Positions 29,058-35,203 of a stretch of 35,203 nucleotides of DNA are shown piece by piece. Made by a program: the position numbers and the translations under genes. This stretch comes from a virus. The number at the start of each line of letters is the position of its first letter. Positions within the stretch are counted from its first letter, which is position 1. The notes beneath the pieces were generated by a model. It was not told where the DNA came from. It worked only from the letters and a program-made list of their open reading frames with translations, and searched no databases. The DNA is taken from positions 1 through 35,203 of IMG/VR virus record IMGVR_UViG_3300049020_000022; one strand, written 5' to 3'.

Positions 29058-29767
29058 AAGACGGGTTGATCTGCCTTCAGTATTGGGATGGGGACCGGGA
29101 TAAAGCCATGCGCCTCGCGCGGTTCCTCGCCGATCTCGAACCATCAAAGCGCGAGGACGTGGACTTTGCGTTCTTCGCTCGCGCCGACAGTTCGTTCGAC
29201 GTGGCTACCGTCGCCCACGTGGCACGCAAGTTCAACGTTCACACAGCCAAGCCGAGGATTCGCGCGGCTGGACATCCGTATGCGTGCTGGGTTACATTTT
29301 TTTCGGTGCTGGAGTGGGTGCTGGAGGCCCGGCTCAAGGGACGGTCGAGATATAAGTGGGTTCTTTGTTTCGAGCCAGATTGTGTCCCGCTGACCAAGTC
29401 ATGGATTGACGAACTGAAAGAGGAATGGAACCGTTTAAACAAGTATGTGGTGGGGAGCGAAACTTTTCATTGGCAAATGCACTTGAACGGGAATGCGCTT
29501 TACTCGGCGGATGAAAAATTTCTTACATGGTTTGTTCGCGGCCTTACTCTGAACGGCTGCCCGCAACGTGAACCCTACGACATTTATTTGTTCCCGCAGT
29601 TCGCGCGCTGGGGCGTTGGCTACTCCCGCAAAATTTCGAACCGGTGCGGGCAGAAGACGATGGCCCCCGATGAAGCCAAGTGGCTCCGCGAGAAGATGGG
29701 TATCGCATTGGTTCACGGGGTCAAGGACGACAGCCTTCATCATTGGGCGACTTCGAATTTGAAATGA
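29054..29767 (+). CDS. Putative glycosyltransferase
   Basis: 237 residues. YKWVLCFEPDCVPLTKSWIDEL has the E/DxD-like EPD following a hydrophobic strand, as in GT-A enzymes, and the end DDSLHHWATSNLK could hold a metal-binding His. Four-base overlap with the previous gene. Its TGA stop forms part of the palindrome at 29766. GTTTAAAC (29433-29440) encodes NRLN. Confidence 0.6.
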   Translation: MKDGLICLQYWDGDRDKAMRLARFLADLEPSKREDVDFAFFARADSSFDVATVAHVARKFNVHTAKPRIRAAGHPYACWVTFFSVLEWVLEARLKGRSRYKWVLCFEPDCVPLTKSWIDELKEEWNRLNKYVVGSETFHWQMHLNGNALYSADEKFLTWFVRGLTLNGCPQREPYDIYLFPQFARWGVGYSRKISNRCGQKTMAPDEAKWLREKMGIALVHGVKDDSLHHWATSNLK

Positions 29768-29793
29768 CACCAATTGGTGTCATTTAGCACCTT
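29764..29793 (+). promoter_or_regulatory. Weak promoter ATGACA-N18-CACCTT with operator
   Basis: ATGACA (29764-29769), 18 bases, CACCTT (29788-29793). The palindrome covers the -35 and spacer. Confidence 0.4.
29766..29781. promoter_or_regulatory. 16-bp palindromic operator, copy 5
   Basis: Perfect GACACCAATTGGTGTC at the end of the sugar-gene cluster, just upstream of the capsid promoter. Confidence 0.75.
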
Positions 29794-29820
29794 GTCCGAC
29801 TTCTGAATTAGCAGCACTGT
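29792..29820 (+). promoter_or_regulatory. Capsid gene promoter TTGTCC-N17-CACTGT
   Basis: TTGTCC (29792-29797), 17 bases, CACTGT (29815-29820), followed by TTCCTTG. Predicted start is near 29827. Confidence 0.6.
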
Positions 29821-29826
29821 TTCCTT

Positions 29827-29974
29827 GACGCCTTACTGCGCTCCCCGGCGTCGGGAGCACGGCCTATCCGCTGATGGCCACAGCGACCAAACATAAATCT
29901 CTGCCGAGAGGATCGTTTTCTCGGTGCCGGTTTGAGACCCGGTAATGTAAAGTCTCTGTTAGGAAACTCGGATT
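29827..29974 (+). promoter_or_regulatory. Structured 5' leader of the capsid mRNA
   Basis: About 148 nt. GACGCC (29827-29832) pairs with GGCGTC (29847-29852), so a hairpin begins at the predicted first base of the mRNA. A second stem is CCGAGA/TCTCGG (29904-29909/29919-29924). AGGAAA precedes the ATG. A 5' hairpin often protects mRNA (inference). Confidence 0.5.
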
Positions 29975-31258
29975 ATGGCAGAATTTTGTGATGATCCCTC
30001 AGATATCAGTGATATCGCTACGAGGGACACCGCGCGCGTCATTGGCTCAATCGCCAAGTCGCTTGCGGCCAACTCCCCTTACTTGAACGTGATCGGCGGC
30101 GGGACGTTCCCGTCCGGCGTCTCCGACACCGTTCGCTCCGTCGTGCAGATGCAGGCTGCTCCCGGTGACTCGCTTGCCCTGCCTACGTTCCTTTGTGACG
30201 TGGACATGTGCGGTCAGACCGGTCATCAAGACCTGACTGACACCATCGAGTTTACGACCAAGCTGGAATCGTTCCGTGGTCGTGGCCCGAACATCTGCGT
30301 GAAGAAAGGCTATTCGGCCTTCAAAGGCAGCTATTCGATGGCTGAAGACAGCTTGAAGAAGCTGATCACCCAGTATGTGAACGCTGACGTTCGCGCTCAG
30401 TTGTATCTGCGCTCGGCGTCGAAGTTCACCGCCAACCACAACTACGACTTCAACTCGTTGTTTACCGGTGGCTCCGAGACTGATCTCGGCGTCAAGTTCG
30501 CTCCGCTGCTCCCGACCGGCCCGATGACCTTCAAGGCGCTCCACTATCTGGCGCGCTACCTGAAGGAGACTCTTTTCGCCGACTGGTATACTAGCGCGGG
30601 CTCCATGCCTCACTTCCGCTTCATCGGTGGTAGCGATCAGATCGAATACTACCGCTCCGAAGTCGGTGTGCAGAACGTCATGACTGCTCTCACGCAGGGC
30701 GGTTACAAACTCGGCGAAACGGCGCTCACGGCCTATGGCTTCGAGCAGTCCCCGGCGTATCGCGGCATCGCTTTCGGTGTCGATCAGCGCCCGCTGCGTT
30801 TCAACGCGTTCGACGGTGCCGGGCTCCCGGTCCTGTTGAACCCTGTGACGATTGTTACCAACGCGTCCAAAGGCACTGCCTACGCGAAGGCCAATCCGAC
30901 GTGGCTCGACGCCAACTACGAAATCGGCACGTTCATTGCCGAAGGCTCGTTCGAACGTCAGGTTCCCGAGAAGTATGTCGGCGAAGGCAGCTTCAAGTTC
31001 GCCCCGCAGTTGCACATGGGTGAACTGGAATGGCATTACCTGAAGGACAACCACTGTAACCAGTGGGGTGACTTCGGCTGGCACAAATACCAGATCACGC
31101 GCGCTTACAAGCCGCTCCGTCCGCAGCACATCATCCACATCGCCTACAAGCGTTGTAAGACCGACCTCGGTCTGGTGGAGTGCCCGACTGAGCCGGTGCA
31201 GTCCAGCTACACTGGTGCTGACAGCTACACCACCGTTGGTGTGACCTGCGAAGAATAA
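29975..31258 (+). CDS. Probable major capsid protein
   Basis: 427 residues. Assigned by place after portal and scaffold, a dedicated promoter and structured leader, a terminator at its end, and even codon usage without rare features, all expected for the most abundant virion protein. Sequence is rich in Gly, Tyr, Phe and Asp with no catalytic motif (LDANYEIGTFIAEGSFERQV, MGELEWHYLKDN). I do not recognise the fold from sequence; HK97 type is the usual expectation. Confidence 0.7.
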   Translation: MAEFCDDPSDISDIATRDTARVIGSIAKSLAANSPYLNVIGGGTFPSGVSDTVRSVVQMQAAPGDSLALPTFLCDVDMCGQTGHQDLTDTIEFTTKLESFRGRGPNICVKKGYSAFKGSYSMAEDSLKKLITQYVNADVRAQLYLRSASKFTANHNYDFNSLFTGGSETDLGVKFAPLLPTGPMTFKALHYLARYLKETLFADWYTSAGSMPHFRFIGGSDQIEYYRSEVGVQNVMTALTQGGYKLGETALTAYGFEQSPAYRGIAFGVDQRPLRFNAFDGAGLPVLLNPVTIVTNASKGTAYAKANPTWLDANYEIGTFIAEGSFERQVPEKYVGEGSFKFAPQLHMGELEWHYLKDNHCNQWGDFGWHKYQITRAYKPLRPQHIIHIAYKRCKTDLGLVECPTEPVQSSYTGADSYTTVGVTCEE

Positions 31259-31300
31259 CTCGGGAAACCGAGTATCGTCAAGGGTAGGTGACGAAAACAG

Positions 31301-31338
31301 AGCCGGGCGGGGGCGAGTAACCTTCGCCCGGCTTTTCC
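31301..31338 (+). terminator. Intrinsic terminator after the capsid gene
   Basis: AGCCGGGCG-N15-CGCCCGGCT, a 9-bp stem, followed by TTT. A smaller GAAA hairpin (31259-31272, CTCGG/CCGAG) starts at the stop codon. Confidence 0.8.
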
Positions 31339-31342
31339 TCAA

Positions 31343-31738
31343 ATGGCAAACGAATTTCAGTTCGCAGATACGGAGTGGGAGATCGTTCGTGAGATTCTCG
31401 CGAAGTCGAAAACCGGCTCTGATCATGAGAACGACGGGCGATCCGGCGATTTGCTTACGGACCTATTCGAAAAACTACTCGCCCGTATCAAAACTGGCGC
31501 GGATGACGAGAATGATTCTCGTCCCGGCGACAATGAAGTCGTCACTCTGCGCAAAATTCTCGCGCGGTGGAAAACGGGGGCGGATGACGAGAATGATTTT
31601 CGGCCCGGTGACGGAAAGCATCAGGTGCTCCGAAAGATTTTAGCTCGTAAGAAGGTGGGGGCCGATAATGAAAACGATTTCCAATTCGGCGACTCAGCCT
31701 ATTCAATCCTGCGGAAGCTGCTCGCGCGACTTCCCTAA
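31343..31738 (+). CDS. 27-residue repeat protein
   Basis: 131 residues made of four and a half repeats with exact 27-residue spacing (K23, K50, K77, K104). Each unit has LARxKTGADDENDxRPGD followed by a helix such as VTLRKILAR. The acidic GADDENDxRPGD loop could bind Ca2+. Position after the capsid gene suggests a head decoration or fibre protein (inference). Confidence 0.65.
   Translation: MANEFQFADTEWEIVREILAKSKTGSDHENDGRSGDLLTDLFEKLLARIKTGADDENDSRPGDNEVVTLRKILARWKTGADDENDFRPGDGKHQVLRKILARKKVGADNENDFQFGDSAYSILRKLLARLP
31387..31717 (+). repeat. 81-bp tandem coding repeat
   Basis: Four units of 81 bases encode the 27-residue repeats in 31343-31738. They diverge at third positions more than at amino-acid level, so selection keeps the protein pattern. 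Confidence 0.6.
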
Positions 31739-31739
31739 A

Positions 31740-31967
31740 ATGAGTTTCAAAATGAATCTGTCTGACAAAGCGATGGTTGCCCTCGTGGCAACGAATGGGG
31801 TAGTGGCGTGGGTCCAAAAGATTTGCGCTGCGGTTGAACCGGTTATCGCGCCGTTGATTTCACTCGGCCAACTTGGAATTGCAATCGCCACTATCGTTTG
31901 GATTTGCGTCCGTGTGCGGGGCGTGCGCCTCGACAACAAGATCAAAGAGAAAGAATTGAAGAAGTGA
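31740..31967 (+). CDS. Small membrane protein
   Basis: 75 residues from ATG 31740, one base after the previous stop. One or two hydrophobic segments (MVALVATNGVVAWVQ; PLISLGQLGIAIATIVWICV) and a Lys-rich tail (KIKEKELKK), as in small holins. It overlaps the lipoprotein gene, so a lysis pair is possible. Confidence 0.6.
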   Translation: MSFKMNLSDKAMVALVATNGVVAWVQKICAAVEPVIAPLISLGQLGIAIATIVWICVRVRGVRLDNKIKEKELKK

Positions 31968-32701
31968 AGCGTTATCTCCTACTCTTACTCGCCGCGACGT
32001 TGATCGCGGGCTGCTCCACGTTCATCCCGAAGCGGGTGGAATTGGGACAGGACAAGGTCCAGAAGTTTCCGCAGCCGACAGAGAAGCGAAAGGAAGCTGA
32101 GCGGCAGGCGGTGTTGTTGGCCGCGCAAAAAGCTCGTGAAGCGGAACGCATCGCGGCACTGGAGGGCAGCGCGGCGGAAAAGCCCGCTGGGGAAGCGGCG
32201 TCGCTGGCCGAGTCGGTCAGCCTGAGTCTCGGTCCTCCAAAAAACCCATGGAGTGGTGAAGTTGAAGTGCTGCGGCTGCAAGTTGCGCGTCTGACGGCGG
32301 AACATAATTTGATGCTCGCCAAGTTCGCTAAGGAGAACGACAAGAACGAAGGTAAGAAGATCGAGGGCACTGGTTGGCTTTCGGTGCCGTATTTTGTTTG
32401 GACTGGTGGGGCTTTGCTGTTGATTTTTTTCGGGTTCATCGTGCTGAAGGTGGCGTTGAGCTTTGTCTCTATGGCGAACCCCGGGGTGGCGGTTGGGATG
32501 AGGGTCGCCAAAGTTGGCGGGCGGGCCGTGTCACGAGCTTTCTCTGAAGTGCTCGAAGGCGGGGAAGCGTTTAAACGTCGAGTGCAGGAAAAGCTGCCGG
32601 ACGTGTCCGAGCAGGTTCTCGAATTGTTTCGGGAAATGCAGGAACGTCGCCAGTCAACCGAGACTCAAAAAATGATTAAGGAGTTGACGGAAAAGGTATG
32701 A
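31964..32701 (+). CDS. Lipoprotein with internal membrane segment, spanin-like
   Basis: 245 residues from GTG 31964 (GTGA overlap). The signal ends in a lipobox LIAGC, so C17 would be lipidated. A coiled-coil region (PTEKRKEAERQAVLLAAQKA, LRLQVARLTAEHNL) follows, then a membrane segment about 143-167 (YFVWTGGALLLIFFGFIVL) and an 80-residue cytoplasmic tail. This recalls unimolecular spanins, which fuse inner and outer membranes at lysis, but the long tail is unusual. GTTTAAAC (32569-32576) encodes AFKR. Confidence 0.55.
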   Translation: MKRYLLLLLAATLIAGCSTFIPKRVELGQDKVQKFPQPTEKRKEAERQAVLLAAQKAREAERIAALEGSAAEKPAGEAASLAESVSLSLGPPKNPWSGEVEVLRLQVARLTAEHNLMLAKFAKENDKNEGKKIEGTGWLSVPYFVWTGGALLLIFFGFIVLKVALSFVSMANPGVAVGMRVAKVGGRAVSRAFSEVLEGGEAFKRRVQEKLPDVSEQVLELFREMQERRQSTETQKMIKELTEKV

Positions 32702-33738
32702 GTTGCGGATGCAATACAGATACGGCGACGTGCGGCAATCCCTGCGCCACGTCGGAAACGAACACGGCGGCGTGCGAATCGCTCCCAAGTCAGATCGAGA
32801 ATTTTACGGCGCAGTTCTTTGGAGTTGTCGTCAAGTCTGAAGTGGATGGCGAGGTTGTGTGGACGCTGCCGTGCAATCTGGAAACCGGACTGGAGAATAA
32901 CCCTCGCGCTGAGGACGAAGGGCTGGCGTGCTATTTTCTTCGGCTTTTTCGGGATGGTATCCTCGGTTTGACGGGTCCGCAAGGTGAGACCGGAGCGGAC
33001 GGCACAAATGGTCGTAACGCATACACGGTTACGCTTCAGTCGTTCACCCAGCCGACGCTGGGCTCGCCGACTGTTACTGTTCAGACGCAATACAATCCGG
33101 CGATTTTGGAGAACAGCTATATCTTCATCGCTACCTCGGGTTGGTATCACGTGGACGCGACTGATACTTCGGGAACGTTGTTCCTGACACTGGTCAAGGA
33201 AGTAACGGGCGCGAGTGGCACAATTACGGCGGGCAAGCTCGTGGTGCCGTCCGGGTTCCCCGGCGTCAGCGTTACGGGACCGACAGGCCCTCAAGGTCCA
33301 CAGGGGCCGCAAGGTCCGGCTGGGGCTTCCCTAACGGAAGACAATGCATTTTTCTTTGCGACTGTGGGTGTGGATTTCAATCTCCCGCTTCTTTATGCGG
33401 CAGTTGATTATACCAATTCGACCCCGCAAATTCTTCTCCCCACGGCAGGCATCTATAAAGTGACTGCGGTTGTGGGGCTTATTGGCTTGGCGAGCGTCGC
33501 TATAACCGACACTGTTTCCCTGAAACTTCGGAACACGTCCAATGCGTCGGACGTGAGTGGTTCTGAGGTTGAAGTAAACGATTTCGCTGAAGACAGCGTG
33601 AAACAATTGGTGATCGATGTGTTTGTGACGACTGACGGGGCCAACCAAACGATTGCGCTGTTCGGCAAGTGCGCGACGGCAGATCGGGTTGCGGCCCGGG
33701 CTCTCAAAACCACGATTACCGCGATTAGGATTGAATGA
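32698..33738 (+). CDS. Collagen-like fibre protein with C1q/TNF-like head
   Basis: 346 residues. A Cys-rich N-terminus (SCGCNTDTATCGNPC), two short Gly-X-Y blocks (GLTGPQGETGADGTNG; TGPTGPQGPQGPQGPAG) and a beta-rich C-terminus after the second block. The Gly-X-Y parts should form a trimeric triple helix, as in phage tail fibres. It probably contributes to a fibre or head fibre binding the host. Confidence 0.75.
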   Translation: MSCGCNTDTATCGNPCATSETNTAACESLPSQIENFTAQFFGVVVKSEVDGEVVWTLPCNLETGLENNPRAEDEGLACYFLRLFRDGILGLTGPQGETGADGTNGRNAYTVTLQSFTQPTLGSPTVTVQTQYNPAILENSYIFIATSGWYHVDATDTSGTLFLTLVKEVTGASGTITAGKLVVPSGFPGVSVTGPTGPQGPQGPQGPAGASLTEDNAFFFATVGVDFNLPLLYAAVDYTNSTPQILLPTAGIYKVTAVVGLIGLASVAITDTVSLKLRNTSNASDVSGSEVEVNDFAEDSVKQLVIDVFVTTDGANQTIALFGKCATADRVAARALKTTITAIRIE

Positions 33739-34091
33739 GTCGGGGCGGTTTTTCTCCCGTAACCACGGCAGCGTCCGGCGAAAGCCATGCGTCGATTAAG
33801 CAGTCTCGTAACGGCGGGGTAAACACCCCCGCCATTACAGCAGCGTCCGGCGAGAGCCGTTCATCGGTCAAGCAGCATCGTAATGGGGGTATAACGGTTC
33901 CTGTCGTGGCTGCGGAAGCGGTTTGTGACCGCCCCGATGGCGGGGACAAGACGGCCTTGGCTCCGGGGTATGCTCTCGAAGTTGCCAATCCGCCTTCCCC
34001 GGGATTAGACGCTTCCTGTTTGTGGCAGGACGACAACGGAATCATCGTTCAGGAAAACGATGGTGACACAATTTGTATCGATAACGCGTGA
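33735..34091 (+). CDS. Small protein with 24-residue repeats
   Basis: 118 residues. Two and a half copies of GG-x(2-4)[19 protein letters not shown] (72-base DNA repeats) make up the first 55 residues; the rest is acidic ([17 protein letters not shown]). Four-base overlap with both fibre genes, so it is probably a virion accessory or chaperone. Not recognised. Confidence 0.55.
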   Translation: MSRGGFSPVTTAASGESHASIKQSRNGGVNTPAITAASGESRSSVKQHRNGGITVPVVAAEAVCDRPDGGDKTALAPGYALEVANPPSPGLDASCLWQDDNGIIVQENDGDTICIDNA

Positions 34092-35203
34092 GAACGAGTA
34101 GTATTCCAGTTTTTTTGGACCCCGGTTTGCCGACTGGGTATGGTGTCGCGACCGTCGAAATTTCGCCGGGCGTTTTTCGTCTTCGACTTGTCCCGTTGGA
34201 AAATTTGAAGGGGGACACGGGGGATGCGGGGCCGACTGGCGCGACCGGCGCGACTGGACCGCAGGGTCCGGCTGGTGCAACTGGTCCGGCTGGTGCGACC
34301 GGCGCGACTGGTGCGACTGGTGCAACTGGTGCGACCGGTCCGCAAGGTGCAACTGGCCCGGCTGGTGCGACCGGTGCGACCGGTGCAACGGGAGCAACTG
34401 GTGCGGCGGGATCAGTATGGCGTGAAGGAACGGGGGCTCCGTCAAACGGCCTTGGGGTGGATGGGGATTTTTATCTCGAAGACGTAACAGGCGATGTCTA
34501 TCAAAAAGCCGCAGGCACGTATTCCGTAGTTGCTAACATTAAAGGCCCGGCTGGGTCGAATGGAACAGCAACGGTGTGGCGAGAAGGAACTGGTGTGCCT
34601 TCTAATGGGCTCGGGATAAATGGTGATTTTTATCTTGACGATGCGACCGGAGATGTCTACCAGAAAGCGTCGGGGACTTATTCTGTCGTTGCCAACATAA
34701 AAGGTCCGACTGGAGCGACCGGCGCAGCCGGTGCTGATGGCGCTGATGGCGCGGACGGCGCGGATGGAGTAAACGGTGCTGACGGGTCAGTATGGCGCGA
34801 AGGAACTGGTGTGCCTTCGAATGGACTCGGGGTCAATGGGGATTTTTATCTCGAAGATGTGACCGGGGATGTCTACCAGAAAGCAGCCGGAGTGTATTCG
34901 GTTGTGGCGAACATCAAAGGTCCAACTGGTGCTACGGGTCCAGAGGGTTCGTATTCGCACTCAGTTCTGACGTATAGCGCAACGACCAACATCGATTTTG
35001 ACGGGGACGACTATCGGTCTTTAACGCTTGCGGGCAACGTCACTTTTACTACTTCGAACAGGGGTGCCCCCAAATCGATTACTATACGTATTATCGGCGA
35101 TGGATCGTTGCGCACTTTGACGTTCCCGGCTGGATGGACTTTTTTGGGCGACGGTGCCCCGGTTTCACTCGCCGCTAATAAGGATGCGGTTCTGTCGGTA
35201 ACG
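34088..35203 (+). CDS. Collagen-like fibre protein, cut by window end
   Basis: At least 372 residues from GTG 34088 (GTGA overlap). After a short head domain there is a long GAT/GPQ/GPA Gly-X-Y block, then three near-identical modules of about 50 residues beginning VWREGTG-PSNGLG and ending [10 protein letters not shown], separated by further Gly-X-Y runs, then a beta-rich domain. No stop before the window end. Probably a long trimeric tail fibre. Confidence 0.8.
   Translation, partial: MRTSSIPVFLDPGLPTGYGVATVEISPGVFRLRLVPLENLKGDTGDAGPTGATGATGPQGPAGATGPAGATGATGATGATGATGPQGATGPAGATGATGATGATGAAGSVWREGTGAPSNGLGVDGDFYLEDVTGDVYQKAAGTYSVVANIKGPAGSNGTATVWREGTGVPSNGLGINGDFYLDDATGDVYQKASGTYSVVANIKGPTGATGAAGADGADGADGADGVNGADGSVWREGTGVPSNGLGVNGDFYLEDVTGDVYQKAAGVYSVVANIKGPTGATGPEGSYSHSVLTYSATTNIDFDGDDYRSLTLAGNVTFTTSNRGAPKSITIRIIGDGSLRTLTFPAGWTFLGDGAPVSLAANKDAVLSVT
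34416..34920 (+). repeat. Triplicated 50-residue fibre module
   Basis: Three copies start near 34416, 34576 and 34789, each encoding VWREGTG...SNGLG...GDFYL...GDVYQKA...[10 protein letters not shown]. Copies are highly similar at DNA level, pointing to recent duplication or gene conversion. Confidence 0.7.

Noticed and set aside
34224-34487. Arg/Leu-rich frame overlapping the collagen block
   Set aside because: Shadow frame of the Gly-X-Y repeats in 34088-35203.

Overview
The window is part of a tailed double-stranded DNA phage genome (Caudoviricetes type). It carries a split large terminase, a portal-like protein, a scaffold-like protein, a probable major capsid protein and collagen-like fibre genes, packed at about one gene per 450 bases with four-base start/stop overlaps. 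The host is not identifiable. Base composition is moderately GC-rich. Many genes lack a Shine-Dalgarno sequence, and the collagen-like fibres and glycosyltransferases would suit an environmental Gram-negative host (the PVC group is possible), but that is a guess.

Left arm (4-11595, minus strand): about 35 small early-type genes. Recognisable products are two nucleoside 2-deoxyribosyltransferase-like proteins, a membrane-anchored NUDIX hydrolase, a cysteine-protease-like protein and a stand-alone UvrD-type helicase tail. The genes fall into eight operons. Each begins at a promoter whose -10 hexamer lies 6-8 bases from the start codon, so the mRNAs should be leaderless. Three of these promoters carry GTTTAAAC beside the -35 and two carry the 16-bp palindrome GACACCAATTGGTGTC.

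Switch region (11596-12017): an AT-rich block with a 61-bp inverted repeat lies between divergent promoters. It is the best origin or control-region candidate.

Right arm (12018-35203, plus strand): a small-terminase-like protein, a GIY-YIG nuclease, a structured untranslated region, a possible Acb2/Tad1-like protein and small membrane/zinc proteins come first. Next is an about 850-nt highly structured non-coding RNA (15559-16406) with its own promoter and terminator and a complete tRNA-Met(CAU) inside it. Then follow a membrane-anchored trypsin-like protease, a serine recombinase, the terminase (frame broken near 21420), portal and scaffold-like genes. Four sugar-modifying enzymes sit between scaffold and capsid genes. 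The capsid gene, a 27-residue-repeat protein, a lipoprotein with an internal membrane segment and collagen-like fibre genes complete the window; the last gene runs off the end.

Systems-level signals: (1) the tRNA-containing giant RNA, of the kind seen in GOLLD/ROOL-type phage RNAs; (2) 14 copies of GTTTAAAC spread 1-5 kb apart through both arms; (3) five identical 16-bp palindromes, four of them on -35 elements; (4) a recurring promoter with an unusual CACTNT -10 and leaderless starts. Together these suggest a genome-wide regulatory network resembling mycobacteriophage stoperators, with no obvious regulator gene in the window.
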